From WM-3-3 sp041660045 (lineage in GTDB: Bacteria > Pseudomonadota > Gammaproteobacteria > Methylococcales > Methylomonadaceae), in the NCBI GenBank assembly GCA_041660045.1, contig JBAZXA010000011.1:59065-123064 (forward strand): a stretch of 64,000 bases of DNA, written 5' to 3'. Of this stretch, positions 18,908 to 27,693 are shown piece by piece. A program made the translations under genes and the position numbers. The notes beneath the pieces were generated by a model that saw nothing but the letters and a program-made list of their open reading frames with translations, was not told the DNA's origin and did no database searches. The first letter of the stretch is position 1, and every line of letters begins with the position of its first letter.

Positions 18908-18936
18908 ATTTAAGCACGCCCGCTCTACCCTGTCAA
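18908..18936 (-). promoter_or_regulatory. Putative sigma-70 promoter of umuDC
   Basis: On the minus strand TTGACA (18931-18936) and TTAAAT (18908-18913) are separated by exactly 17 bases, 32 bases before the umuD start. No clear CTGT-N8-ACAG LexA box was found near it, so the SOS operator, if any, has a different form. Confidence 0.55.
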
Positions 18937-19537
18937 ACCCAAGCTTTGCTGGTAGTTAACACATCAAGATAATCTTACCATTAATAAAAACGGCCACTTT
19001 TTATTGCACGGCCAGCTATCGCTGAAATTTATTGATACACGGGTTTGACAAGCAGGAGTTAGAAAATCAAGTCAAACCTAAAATATTTTTTTGATGACTA
19101 ACTATACTTAACCTATTAGGATCAAGTCCTTAAGTCTTTATTAAGCTGATTATCCTTTTAAAAAATAAATAAGCTACTGAGTAGCCTGACCCTAGCATTT
19201 TAATGCTTACCCTCCGCTTTAAAATATATTTTCTATCTTCATTACCTCATCGCCACCCGATTAAACCCCGTTAGCAGCGAATTGCTTTTTGCATTTAAGC
19301 AAAAATAGGCAAACCGCCCACCACTACTCATAGCACACAAATACCATGCCAACTTATTCTATGTAGCCTACCTAATTCTAGGTATTAGTTCATTGAATTT
19401 AACCCTTAATTCATAAAAACTAGAGCCTGTTTAATTACCCTGAGCGACTGGTTTTAGCTGCACTTAAAGCAACTGTAAATAGCTGACTAAAACTTGATTT
19501 TAATTAAAAAATGCTAGCTTACCCATACCATTAGGCC
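18937..19537. other. AT-rich intergenic region between umuDC and a GGDEF-EAL gene
   Basis: About 600 bases without a supportable gene, tRNA or strong repeat. It must contain the promoter of the divergent PAS-GGDEF-EAL gene. I looked for a c-di-GMP riboswitch and did not see its conserved core. Confidence 0.35.
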
Positions 19538-22174
19538 ATGAATAACTTTAAAAAAAATAATTCAGCAGAATCTGCACGCTTGCAACAATTATATTCGGTA
19601 AGCTATGCCTCGCTAATGAGCAGCACTTTGCTGGGTGTAATCCTGGCCTATATCCAACACGAAGTCATAGACGCAGCGATAGTCATTACTTGGCTAACGC
19701 TGCTATTAGTCAGCTCATTATTTAGAGCTGCCTTAGCTTACAATTACCAACAGACTAATGTTGACGACGACGCTAGTAAACTGTGGTTGTTTCGGTTTCG
19801 GCTAGGCGTCTTGGTTGGTAGTTTAGTTTGGGGTTCAGCCAGTATTTTAATGTTTGCTAAAGATGATTTATCCCACCAATTATTCCTTATTTTTATCATA
19901 GCAGGCCTTTCAGTGGGTGGTGTTGTTTCGTACGCAGCTGATATGAGGAGTGCGCTAATTTTTTCCTCAGCAACCTTAACCCCACTCGCCCTACATTTTT
20001 TTATGCAAACCGGCAACTTGGCTATGGCTATGGGCGCCGCTGTCACGTTATATTTCGGCTTTATCATTATCAGCTTACGCCATATCAATTTAACCATCAC
20101 TGACAATATAGTATTACGGCAAGAAGCCATTAAACGTGAAGATTCTGTACGCATCAAAGAAGAACGTTACCGTCTTTTATTAAACCACTCCCCAGTTGGC
20201 ATTTTCCATTTCGACACACATTATTCCATCACCTATTGTAACGAGCACTTCAGCGATATTTTAAAAAAATCAGTTGCTGAAACAATAGGATTAAATATTA
20301 ATGACCTGCAAGCCAATGCCATATTACCCACGTTAACCTATGCCTTAAAGGGTAAGACCTTACAATTTGAAGGGCAATTTTGTGCTAACGCAAGTGATTC
20401 GAATATCTGGATCGATATGAGTTGCGCACCATCACGCAATGCCGATGGCAAAATTGTTGGTGGTGTTGCCATAGTCCGTGACATCACTGACCGTAAGCAA
20501 GCAGAAGAAATGTTACGTATCAGCGCTATTGCCTTTGAATCCCAATCAGGCATGATTGTAACCTCTGCTGACTCGGTGATTTTACGTGTAAACCAAGCCT
20601 TCACAAAAATGAGCGGCTATAGCGCACTTGAAGTTATCGGTAAAACACCCAATTTTTTAAATTCCGGCCGTCATAATAAAAGCTTTTTTAAAGCTATGTG
20701 GCAAACGTTAAAAGACACGGGCTATTGGCAAGGCGAAATTTGGAACCAACATAAAAATGGCATGGTGACTGCTGAGTGGTTAACTATTTCTGCTGTAAAA
20801 GCACCAGACGGCCGTATTAGCCACTATATCGGCACGTATTCCGACATTACCCAAAACAAAGATGCCGTCGCCGAAATACACCGCTTAGCTTACTATGACC
20901 CATTAACCAATCTGCCCAACCGCCGCCTATTGCAAGATCGTTTAGGCCAAGAATTGGCCGCGGCAAACCGTAGTGGCATGTTCGGTGCCATTATGTTCCT
21001 GGATTTAGATAATTTTAAAACCTTAAACGACACCCGCGGCCATAGTGCTGGCGACCAGCTCCTAGTTGAGGTTGCCAGACGCCTGCGCTCTGTGGTCCGT
21101 GAAGGTGATGTGGTTGGCCGCTTAGGGGGGGATGAGTTTGTCGTTATACTGGAAAACTTAAGCTCAGATGCAAAAATGGCAGCCTTGCTGACTAAACAGA
21201 TAGGCGAGAAAATCCTTGTGACACTGGCAAAACCCTATATTTTTGAAAACTACGAATTCCATTGTACTACCAGTATCGGCATCCGCCTTTTCCGTGAAAA
21301 TGAAACCGTTGAAGAATTGCTCAAACATGCCGATTTAGCAATGTATCAGGCTAAAACTGCAGGCCGAAATACGCTAAGGTTCTTTGACCCTGATATGCAA
21401 GCAGTCGTCACCCACCGTGCCAATTTAGAAAAAGAACTCCGTAGCGCATTAGAATTAGACCAATTGAAACTATATTTTCAACCTCAGCTATGTCAAGACC
21501 GTAAGGTAGGCGCAGAAGCCTTATTACGTTGGCAGCATCCTGAGCGGGGTTTAGTTATGCCCTTAGACTTTATTGAGCTAGCTGAAAAATCACATTTAAT
21601 CCTACCGATAGGTGAATGGGTCTTAAAAATGGCTTGCGCTCAACTCAAAGCCTGGGAAAACCAAAACGACACACATAATTTACAACTGGCTATCAATGTA
21701 AGCGCCCGTCAATTCAGGCAACCTAACTTTGTGATGCAGATCCAAGACATCTTAAGCCATTACGCTATAAAACCGGAACGGCTTAAACTTGAGTTAACCG
21801 AAAACTTAATTTTGGATAATATTTACGACACCGTTGAAAAAATGCATTTACTGCGGGAAATTGGTGTGCAATTTTCGTTAGACGACTTCGGTACAGGCTA
21901 TTCTTCGTTTGCCTATCTCACCCAATTGCCATTGGATCAATTAAAAATTGACCGGTCATTTATACACAATATAGGCTGCAAACCGACTGATGCTGTTATT
22001 GTCGAAACTATAATTGGCATGGCGCATAGCCTTAAGATAGAGGCTATGGCTGAAGGCGTAGAGACGCCTGAACAGCTGGCTTTTTTGGAATACCATGGTT
22101 GTGCAGCTTACCAAGGCTTCCTATTTAGCCAGCCCCTACCGATACAAGAATTTGAACAATTAATGCTGACATAA
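19538..22174 (+). CDS. Membrane PAS-PAS-GGDEF-EAL c-di-GMP enzyme
   Basis: Protein of 878 residues. An N-terminal membrane module of about six helices (about 20-190) is followed by a short linker and two PAS domains (about 210-325 and 330-445, the second with NQAFTKMSGYSALEVIGKTP). A GGDEF domain follows with intact RLGGDEF at 530-534 and an RxxD site (REGD) five residues before it. The EAL domain has AEALLRW at about 659-665 plus NVSARQF, LTENLI, DDFGTGYSS, LKIDRSFI and EGVET. Both synthase and phosphodiesterase sites look complete, so it is probably bifunctional. The signal sensed by the membrane and PAS parts is unknown. It is monocistronic by context. Confidence 0.93.
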   Translation: MNNFKKNNSAESARLQQLYSVSYASLMSSTLLGVILAYIQHEVIDAAIVITWLTLLLVSSLFRAALAYNYQQTNVDDDASKLWLFRFRLGVLVGSLVWGSASILMFAKDDLSHQLFLIFIIAGLSVGGVVSYAADMRSALIFSSATLTPLALHFFMQTGNLAMAMGAAVTLYFGFIIISLRHINLTITDNIVLRQEAIKREDSVRIKEERYRLLLNHSPVGIFHFDTHYSITYCNEHFSDILKKSVAETIGLNINDLQANAILPTLTYALKGKTLQFEGQFCANASDSNIWIDMSCAPSRNADGKIVGGVAIVRDITDRKQAEEMLRISAIAFESQSGMIVTSADSVILRVNQAFTKMSGYSALEVIGKTPNFLNSGRHNKSFFKAMWQTLKDTGYWQGEIWNQHKNGMVTAEWLTISAVKAPDGRISHYIGTYSDITQNKDAVAEIHRLAYYDPLTNLPNRRLLQDRLGQELAAANRSGMFGAIMFLDLDNFKTLNDTRGHSAGDQLLVEVARRLRSVVREGDVVGRLGGDEFVVILENLSSDAKMAALLTKQIGEKILVTLAKPYIFENYEFHCTTSIGIRLFRENETVEELLKHADLAMYQAKTAGRNTLRFFDPDMQAVVTHRANLEKELRSALELDQLKLYFQPQLCQDRKVGAEALLRWQHPERGLVMPLDFIELAEKSHLILPIGEWVLKMACAQLKAWENQNDTHNLQLAINVSARQFRQPNFVMQIQDILSHYAIKPERLKLELTENLILDNIYDTVEKMHLLREIGVQFSLDDFGTGYSSFAYLTQLPLDQLKIDRSFIHNIGCKPTDAVIVETIIGMAHSLKIEAMAEGVETPEQLAFLEYHGCAAYQGFLFSQPLPIQEFEQLMLT

Positions 22175-22227
22175 GCGGCCAAGCCTAAACCAGCCTAGAC
22201 GCAAAACAGCATAACTAGTTACTTAAG

Positions 22228-22413
22228 CTAAGCCCGCACATCAATGCCTTTCTGCGGCACTTTTGCTGATTCCAGTAATTGCAGGGCAGCCTGCCCTTGC
22301 TGTTCTTGTATTTGTTTGGCTTTGCTTAACACAGCCGTACCAACATCTTGTGAAAGCTTTTGTTGTTGTAAAGAAATTGCAACGTTAGCAACACCATTGA
22401 CTGAATCGACCAT
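22228..22413 (-). CDS. Small YjfB-like putative motility protein
   Basis: A 61-residue soluble protein, helical and Gln-rich (VAISLQQQKLSQDVGTAVLSKAKQIQEQQGQAALQLLES). It fits the small family annotated as putative motility protein, YjfB-like; its biochemical function is unknown. The start has a strong ribosome-binding site (GAGGTGA, 3 bases before ATG). The upstream region carries a near-perfect sigma-28 (FliA) promoter, which supports expression with flagellar genes. Confidence 0.75.
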   Translation of the reverse strand: MVDSVNGVANVAISLQQQKLSQDVGTAVLSKAKQIQEQQGQAALQLLESAKVPQKGIDVRA

Positions 22414-22446
22414 AACTCACCTCTTTTTTGATTAATACTGTGTAAG

Positions 22447-22473
22447 TTATCGGCAAGGTCGAGAAAATATTTA
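22447..22473 (-). promoter_or_regulatory. Sigma-28 (FliA) type promoter
   Basis: On the minus strand TAAATATT and GCCGATAA are separated by 11 bases. This matches the enterobacterial flagellar consensus TAAAGTTT-N11-GCCGATAA perfectly in the -10 part and at five of eight -35 bases, including TAAA. It lies 34 bases before the start of the YjfB-like gene. Confidence 0.75.
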
Positions 22474-22632
22474 ATTAAATCTAAAATTCAATAGCAAAAT
22501 TAGTTTCTGATCACTAAATCAGGTTTTATTGCAACACAAGCAATCTGGTTCTCATCAAATCCAAGAATCCGCCCCGTAACCTTAACCTAAGCAATTTTAA
22601 AGAGAGCCAAACAATACTTCGGACACCATACC

Positions 22633-22956
22633 CTAAATGGTAAAACTCTCCCCACAGCCACAAGTACCTTTTGCGTTGGGATTGTTAAATTGAAAAGCTT
22701 CATTAATACCTTCACGGCGGTAATCTAACTCGATACCATCAACCAGTGCCAAATCGGCTTCCGAGACTATCACTTTAACGTTGAAATTCTCAAAAACAGC
22801 ATCAGTATCATTCACACTATCTGCGTAATCAATAATATATGCATAACCAGAACAACCCGATTTTTTTACACCCAACTTTAAACCTATGCCCTTGCCCCGT
22901 TTAGCCAATTGTTTTTTTATTTGACTAGCCGCATTTTCGGTAATTGAAACTAACAT
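22633..22956 (-). CDS. iscA: Iron-sulfur cluster assembly protein IscA
   Basis: A-type carrier of 107 residues that receives and delivers Fe-S clusters. The three ligand cysteines are Cys35 (SGCSGYAY), Cys99 and Cys101 (GTCGCGESF), the same numbering as E. coli IscA. It begins 9 bases after the cysteine desulfurase gene. No iscU scaffold gene lies between or after them, which departs from the usual iscRSUA order; SufA or ErpA-like naming is also possible. Confidence 0.9.
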   Translation of the reverse strand: MLVSITENAASQIKKQLAKRGKGIGLKLGVKKSGCSGYAYIIDYADSVNDTDAVFENFNVKVIVSEADLALVDGIELDYRREGINEAFQFNNPNAKGTCGCGESFTI

Positions 22957-22965
22957 AATGTCCTC

Positions 22966-24072
22966 TTAATTTATAATCAGGCTTTTTAATTGGCTAACAA
23001 ACTCTAAGACTTCCACTTCAGTATTTGCTATGCCTAAACTGACGCGTATAGCACTTTTGGCAAGTTGTGCCTCTACCCCCATGGCTGTTAAGACATGGCT
23101 GGGTTCCCGGGCACCACTATCACATGCCGATCCGCTAGAGACTGCTATATTTTTTTTATCCAGCCTCATCAACAACATCTCACCATCAAAGCCTTCCACA
23201 CCAAATTGCACAGTATTAGGCAAGCGCGTAGCTGCGTAGGCAAAAATGCTTAATCCTGCAATTTCAAGTAGGGCATGCTCAAGCAATAAACGTAATTTAA
23301 GCAAGTGCTCGCTTCTTTGAGTCAACTCTGCCTTAGCAAGTTCCGCGGCTTTACCAAAACCAACAATTGCCGCCACATTTTCAGTACCTGCCCGGATTGC
23401 TTGTTCTTGGCCGCCGCCTCGTAACAAGGGCTGCACTTGCAAGTTTTGGTCATAGACTAAAGCACCGCAACCTTTAGGGCCATAAATTTTATGGCTGGAG
23501 AGAGACATCAAGTCAACACCCAAGTCGCCAAAGGCAACCGGAATTTTACCTAAGGCTTGCACGGCATCAGTATGCACAACTATCTGCTTTGCATGAAATT
23601 GGGCAGCATACTTGCTGATAGGCTGTATCGCCCCATTTTCATTATTGGCTAACATGATGGAAACCATGTCAGGTTGGCGGGCTAAAGCTTGATCGATGGC
23701 TTCTTGGGGAATCACACCATTGCTATCAACATTTATGATATCTAGCGTACACCCTTGTTGTTCCAGAAAACGCGCTGGTTCAATTATGCAAGCATGCTCA
23801 ATCGCAGAAATGGCTAACCTTTGCTTGGGCTTAAGTCTGGCTAAGGCAAGATTATTGGCTTCGGTGCCGCCACTGGTAAAAATAATTTGCGCGGCCTGAA
23901 CACCAAGCAATGCAGCCAACTGCTCCCTAGCGGTATCGATAGCGCTACGCACTATGCGTCCATGCCGATAAAGACTAGATGGATTACCGTAAAAATTTTC
24001 AAGGAAAGGCAACATAACATCCAATACCCGCTGATCTAAAGGGGTAGTGGCGTTATGGTCAAGGTAAATCAT
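22966..24072 (-). CDS. iscS: Cysteine desulfurase (IscS/NifS type)
   Basis: PLP enzyme of 368 residues that removes sulfur from cysteine to supply Fe-S cluster assembly or tRNA thiolation. Features: N-terminal MIYLDHNATTP, PLP-binding Lys in SLSSHKIYGPKG, and the catalytic Cys loop SSGSACDSGAREPSHVL. It is shorter than E. coli IscS (404) and lacks that protein's longer C-terminal tail, which docks IscU, so it is closer to NifS-like group I enzymes. It is 5 bases downstream of iscR and 9 upstream of iscA, clearly one operon. Confidence 0.9.
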   Translation of the reverse strand: MIYLDHNATTPLDQRVLDVMLPFLENFYGNPSSLYRHGRIVRSAIDTAREQLAALLGVQAAQIIFTSGGTEANNLALARLKPKQRLAISAIEHACIIEPARFLEQQGCTLDIINVDSNGVIPQEAIDQALARQPDMVSIMLANNENGAIQPISKYAAQFHAKQIVVHTDAVQALGKIPVAFGDLGVDLMSLSSHKIYGPKGCGALVYDQNLQVQPLLRGGGQEQAIRAGTENVAAIVGFGKAAELAKAELTQRSEHLLKLRLLLEHALLEIAGLSIFAYAATRLPNTVQFGVEGFDGEMLLMRLDKKNIAVSSGSACDSGAREPSHVLTAMGVEAQLAKSAIRVSLGIANTEVEVLEFVSQLKSLIIN

Positions 24073-24077
24073 TCAAA

Positions 24078-24563
24078 TTAAGCGCTAATCCCAGTGTTTT
24101 GGCGGCTGAACTCAACAACTTTTTTCACATCCATTTCTTGTCTTCTAGCCACTTCTTGAACATTATGGCGTTCTAACAATTCACCTAAACTAATCCCTTT
24201 TAAGTAATTGCGTATTTGATCACTTAAACCCATCCATAAATCATGAGTTAAGCATGATTGATTATTTTGGCAATTGGCTTCGCCACCGCATTTAGTCGAA
24301 TCAACCGGTTCATCAACCGCGGCGATAATATCAGCCACGCTAATTTCATCGGCTTTACGGCTTAAGGCATACCCACCACCTGGGCCTCGGACACCTTTTA
24401 CCATCCCGGCTCTTCTTAACCTTGAAAACAATTGTTCCAAATAAGACAATGAAATGGTCTGACGGGTAGCAATGTCAGTTAAGGTAACGGGATTTTTTTG
24501 GCTATGAAATGCCAAGTCGAGCATCGCTGTAACAGCATATCGACCTTTAGTAGTTAAACGCAC
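24078..24563 (-). CDS. iscR: Fe-S-responsive transcriptional regulator IscR
   Basis: Rrf2-family repressor, 161 residues, which controls Fe-S biogenesis according to its own [2Fe-2S] cluster. A winged helix lies at the N-terminus (MRLTTKGRYAVTAMLDLA, RRAGMVKGVRGPGGGY). The cluster ligands Cys92, Cys98, Cys104 and His107 are all present with E. coli numbering. Translation starts at GTG, with AAGGA about 9 bases upstream. It heads the iscR-iscS-iscA unit; a palindrome over its promoter's -35 box may be its own operator. Confidence 0.95.
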   Translation of the reverse strand: MRLTTKGRYAVTAMLDLAFHSQKNPVTLTDIATRQTISLSYLEQLFSRLRRAGMVKGVRGPGGGYALSRKADEISVADIIAAVDEPVDSTKCGGEANCQNNQSCLTHDLWMGLSDQIRNYLKGISLGELLERHNVQEVARRQEMDVKKVVEFSRQNTGISA

Positions 24564-24603
24564 GGGAAACCATCCTTTAAAAAAACATTATAAACATAAG
24601 GTA

Positions 24604-24637
24604 ATTATACTTAACCCAGCGCAATAGTCAACTATTG
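24604..24637 (-). promoter_or_regulatory. iscR promoter with palindromic putative IscR operator
   Basis: On the minus strand TTGACT (24626-24631) and TATAAT (24604-24609) are 16 bases apart. The -35 box sits inside a palindrome with 7-base arms, CAATAGT and ACTATTG, around a 2-base centre (24622-24637). ATAGTTGACT also matches the first half of the E. coli type 1 IscR site, although the second half-site is spaced 4 bases too far. Autoregulation is inferred. Confidence 0.6.
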
Positions 24638-24679
24638 AAAGTTTTTACCCATGCTTTAAGAATGGATTCCTAAGCGTTT

Positions 24680-25420
24680 TTATTTTACCCAGCCAGGTTT
24701 CTTATTACCTTGGGACATGCGTAATATGCCCCGAAGTATATCAACTTCTTTAGAATTTAATTGCGCCCGGTTATACAAGCGCCGCAGCCGCCGCATCACT
24801 GATTTAGCTTGGCCAACTTGTAAAAAATCGATGTCGACTAAGGCTTGATACAAATGCTCATAAAATAATTCCATTTGCTGCGCTGTCGCCAGTTGGTCTG
24901 AAGTTTTATCACCAATAGCGGTATCAGCAATATGCCCACCCATTTTTATAAACAGTTCATAGCAGACCACCTGCACCGCTGCCGCAAGATTTAATGAACT
25001 ATAAGCATTATTACAAGGTATGCGTAATAAATACCGGCACAAATCCATTTCATGATTTTTTAAGCCTGAATTTTCCCGGCCAAAAATGATTGCAACTTTA
25101 GATTGCTGCGCATCAACTGCTAATTTTTCTGCACATTCCCTCGGCGTTAATTCTGGCCAACTGATCGTCCGGCTACGCGCACTCGCACCTATGACTAATT
25201 GGCAATCTTCTACGGCTTCTTGCAAACTGTGACAGATTTTTGCCCGTGCCAACACATCATCTGCACCTGATGCCCTGGCTGTAGCATCAGCACTAGGGAA
25301 AGTTTTAGGCGACACTAAACATAGATTTGTCATTGCCATATTTTTCATGGCCCTGGCAACGGCACCAATATTTCCAGGATGCGTTGTTTCTACTAAAACA
25401 ATTTTGATATTAGCCAACAA
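24680..25420 (-). CDS. trmJ: tRNA (cytidine/uridine-2'-O-)-methyltransferase TrmJ
   Basis: SPOUT-family enzyme that 2'-O-methylates nucleotide 32 of tRNAs with SAM. Visible motifs are NIKIVLVETTHPGNIGAVARAMKNM, the SAM-knot segment AIIFGRENSGLKNHEM, and IPCNNAYSSLNLAAAVQVVCYE. The TTG at 25420 is chosen because it gives the family start MLANIKIVL and has GGGGGA 9 bases upstream; a longer frame extending to 25564 has no homology in its added part. It lies upstream of iscR and divergent from suhB, an order conserved in Gammaproteobacteria. Confidence 0.92.
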   Translation of the reverse strand: MLANIKIVLVETTHPGNIGAVARAMKNMAMTNLCLVSPKTFPSADATARASGADDVLARAKICHSLQEAVEDCQLVIGASARSRTISWPELTPRECAEKLAVDAQQSKVAIIFGRENSGLKNHEMDLCRYLLRIPCNNAYSSLNLAAAVQVVCYELFIKMGGHIADTAIGDKTSDQLATAQQMELFYEHLYQALVDIDFLQVGQAKSVMRRLRRLYNRAQLNSKEVDILRGILRMSQGNKKPGWVK

Positions 25421-25508
25421 AAGGCAGATTCCCCCATTAAATAAAGCCCAAAGCTTAGCAAAGATTTGGTATCCTACGGTGCTTTCAATTAATAATAAAT
25501 TTATATTT

Positions 25509-26303
25509 ATGCAACCAATGCTAAATACGGCTGTTCGCGCGGCAAGAAGTGCTGGCGACATCATTTTACGTTCATCAGAGAATGTCAGCCATTTGCAAAT
25601 TACCCAAAAGGGTAAAAATGATTATGCCAGTGAAGTTGACCAAATGGCAGAACGTGAAATTATTAACATCCTTAAAACTGCTTACCCTGAACACGCTATT
25701 TTGGCAGAAGAAAGCGGTGCCCATAAAGGTAACGACTTTATTTGGGTAATCGACCCACTCGACGGCACCACAAATTATTTACATAGCTTTCCGCAATACG
25801 CTGTTTCAATAGCCCTCAAATATAGGGGCCGCTTAGAAGTTGGCGTGGTTTATGACCCCTTGAGGGATGAGTTATTTACCGCAAAACGTGGCGGAGGCGC
25901 TATGCTTAATAACCGGCGTTTACGGGTAACTAGCCAAAACACCATGCGAGGTGCCCTTTTTGGCACTGGTTTTCCTTTTAAAAACCTACAACACTTAGAC
26001 GCTTACCTAGGCATGTTTAAAGCCTTAAGTATAGATTCCGCCGGAATTCGCCGAGCCGGTGCCGCGGCTTTAGATTTGGCTTATGTCGCTGCTGGCCGGT
26101 TAGATGGCTTTTGGGAAATTGGCCTACAGGAATGGGATATGGCCGCTGGTATTTTATTAATTCGGGAAGCTGGCGGCGTGGTCACCGACTTTTCCTTTAA
26201 TGATAATTTCATGGTCTCGGGTAATGTTATTGCCAGTAACCCTAAAATGCACCAGATAATGTACCAAGCTATAGAGCCACATTTAAGCCCTGAATTAAAA
26301 TAA
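25509..26303 (+). CDS. suhB: Inositol-1-monophosphatase SuhB
   Basis: Mg-dependent phosphatase of 264 residues, which in E. coli also associates with rRNA antitermination complexes. Metal-binding motifs are intact: EESG, WVIDPLDGTTNYLH and EWDMAAGILLIREAGG. ATG 25509 (MQPMLNTAVRAAR) matches the E. coli start MHPMLN; the open frame extends further upstream but that part overlaps trmJ and is not conserved. It is divergent from trmJ. Confidence 0.95.
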   Translation: MQPMLNTAVRAARSAGDIILRSSENVSHLQITQKGKNDYASEVDQMAEREIINILKTAYPEHAILAEESGAHKGNDFIWVIDPLDGTTNYLHSFPQYAVSIALKYRGRLEVGVVYDPLRDELFTAKRGGGAMLNNRRLRVTSQNTMRGALFGTGFPFKNLQHLDAYLGMFKALSIDSAGIRRAGAAALDLAYVAAGRLDGFWEIGLQEWDMAAGILLIREAGGVVTDFSFNDNFMVSGNVIASNPKMHQIMYQAIEPHLSPELK

Positions 26304-26319
26304 CACTAACGTAAGTAGG

Positions 26320-26862
26320 TCAGACCAATTCTAAAGCCAGCATAATGGCGTCTTCACGGCCATGTTCTGCAGGATAATAGCCTTTTCGGATACCAATTTC
26401 ATTGAAACCGATTTTCTCATAAAGTGCTAATGCAACGGTATTAGAAGGTCTGACTTCCAAAAATACCGTTTCAACTTTTTTAGCACGCGCGCCTTCTATC
26501 ACATGTTCAAGCATTTTCCGACCCAAACCTTGGCCTTGCTCATTAGCGGCTATGCTGATATTAAGGATATGCGCCTCTCCAACCGCGATGGAAACGATAC
26601 AATAGCCTAAAATTTGATCTAGCTCTTCACAGACCCAAGCATCATAATGCGCCCGTAAGCAATCTTTAAAAACGTCTTCACCCCAAGGAAATTGATAATT
26701 TGTACGCTCTATGCCTAAAACTGCCGGCAGGTCAGCCTGGCTCATATAACGCAATCGTAGCAAATCTTTTCGACCCACCGAATCAGGAAATACCCGTGCA
26801 TAAAACTCACGGTCAGCATCATAAATCACCCAATTTTTTATTTTATCCAATAGTACACGCAT
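26320..26862 (-). CDS. rimI: RimI-type ribosomal protein S18 alanine N-acetyltransferase
   Basis: GNAT acetyltransferase of 180 residues. Motifs include ERTNYQFPWGEDVFKDCL, the acetyl-CoA loop EQGQGLGRKMLEH and the C-terminal VRPSNTVALALYEKIGFNEIGIRKGYY. About 30 N-terminal residues precede the usual RimI start. The start is nonetheless supported by AAAGG 5 bases before the ATG and by tight spacing (2 bases) to the upstream uracil-DNA glycosylase gene. Confidence 0.9.
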   Translation of the reverse strand: MRVLLDKIKNWVIYDADREFYARVFPDSVGRKDLLRLRYMSQADLPAVLGIERTNYQFPWGEDVFKDCLRAHYDAWVCEELDQILGYCIVSIAVGEAHILNISIAANEQGQGLGRKMLEHVIEGARAKKVETVFLEVRPSNTVALALYEKIGFNEIGIRKGYYPAEHGREDAIMLALELV

Positions 26863-26864
26863 GG

Positions 26865-27545
26865 TTACCTTTTAATCTTGTCATAAGTTTGCAGCGCCAA
26901 TTGTAAATCTAGCCAAGCTTTTCGTTTTTCAATCAGCGTCCGCAATAAATATGCAGGATGATAAACGACGATAACTGGGGTTGCATCTAAGTTGTGCACT
27001 TTACCTCGCAGTTTAGCGAGCGGCTGATCAGTTTTCAATACGGTTTGCGCCGCTATCCGCCCAATTGCGAGAATAATTTTAGGTCTGATGTATGCTATTT
27101 GCCGCTGTAAATAGTCGTTGCAGGCTGCAATCTCTTCGGCTTTAGGGTCACGATTGTCAGGCGGCCTACATTTTAAAATATTGGCGATAAAAACTTGTTC
27201 ACGTGTTAATTTGACCGCACGTAGCATTTCCGTCAACAACGCACCAGCGCTGCCAACAAATGGCAGACCCTGTATATCTTCACTATGGCCCGGTGCCTCA
27301 CCTATCAATAACCAGTCGGCTTCAGGGTTTCCGGCACCAAAAACAGTATTTTTACGCGTATTGCATAATCCGCAGCGCGTGCAATTGGCAATTTCAGATT
27401 GAAGCTCCCCCCATTTACCCTGCTCAGTAACATCCTGGGTAGCAACTTGTTCAACCTCAATAGCCGTGGGTTCTGTGGGATGTTTGGCTAACCAAACATC
27501 AATCCCCATCGCCTTGAGATATTTTAGCTGGAGCGACCTATCCAT
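26865..27545 (-). CDS. Type 4 (4Fe-4S) uracil-DNA glycosylase
   Basis: Base-excision repair enzyme removing uracil from DNA, about 226 residues. It has the family-4 features: cluster cysteines CTRCGLC and KCRPPDNRDPKAEEIAAC, the active-site motif GEAPGHSEDIQGLPFVG, and HPAYLLR. A non-conserved N-terminal part of about 50 residues precedes the catalytic domain, as in the related phage SPO1 polymerase N-terminal-like proteins. ATG 27545 is preferred over the adjacent TTG. It is followed by rimI after 2 bases. Confidence 0.92.
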   Translation of the reverse strand: MDRSLQLKYLKAMGIDVWLAKHPTEPTAIEVEQVATQDVTEQGKWGELQSEIANCTRCGLCNTRKNTVFGAGNPEADWLLIGEAPGHSEDIQGLPFVGSAGALLTEMLRAVKLTREQVFIANILKCRPPDNRDPKAEEIAACNDYLQRQIAYIRPKIILAIGRIAAQTVLKTDQPLAKLRGKVHNLDATPVIVVYHPAYLLRTLIEKRKAWLDLQLALQTYDKIKR

Positions 27546-27648
27546 CAATGCTGCCTAGGATTTTGAAACTTCCGGTAGACCCGGGCATCAACAAGCTAAA
27601 GCTAAATTCCATACCATGGCTCAAGACTAAACTCTAAGCTAGAAAGAA

Positions 27649-27681
27649 TCGTTTAAGACCAGGGTGCCTGGTCTTAAACGA
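27649..27681 (-). terminator. Strong hairpin terminator downstream of leuA
   Basis: A perfect 15-bp inverted repeat (TCGTTTAAGACCAGG and its complement) surrounds a 3-base loop, 13 bases past the leuA stop. On the minus strand it is followed by a T-rich ATTCTTT. It also lies upstream of the uracil-DNA glycosylase gene. Confidence 0.8.
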
Positions 27682-27693
27682 AAAGGTTTTACA

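Noticed and set aside
18937..19537. Possible c-di-GMP riboswitch before the GGDEF-EAL gene
   Set aside because: The conserved core of the GEMM motif was not found.
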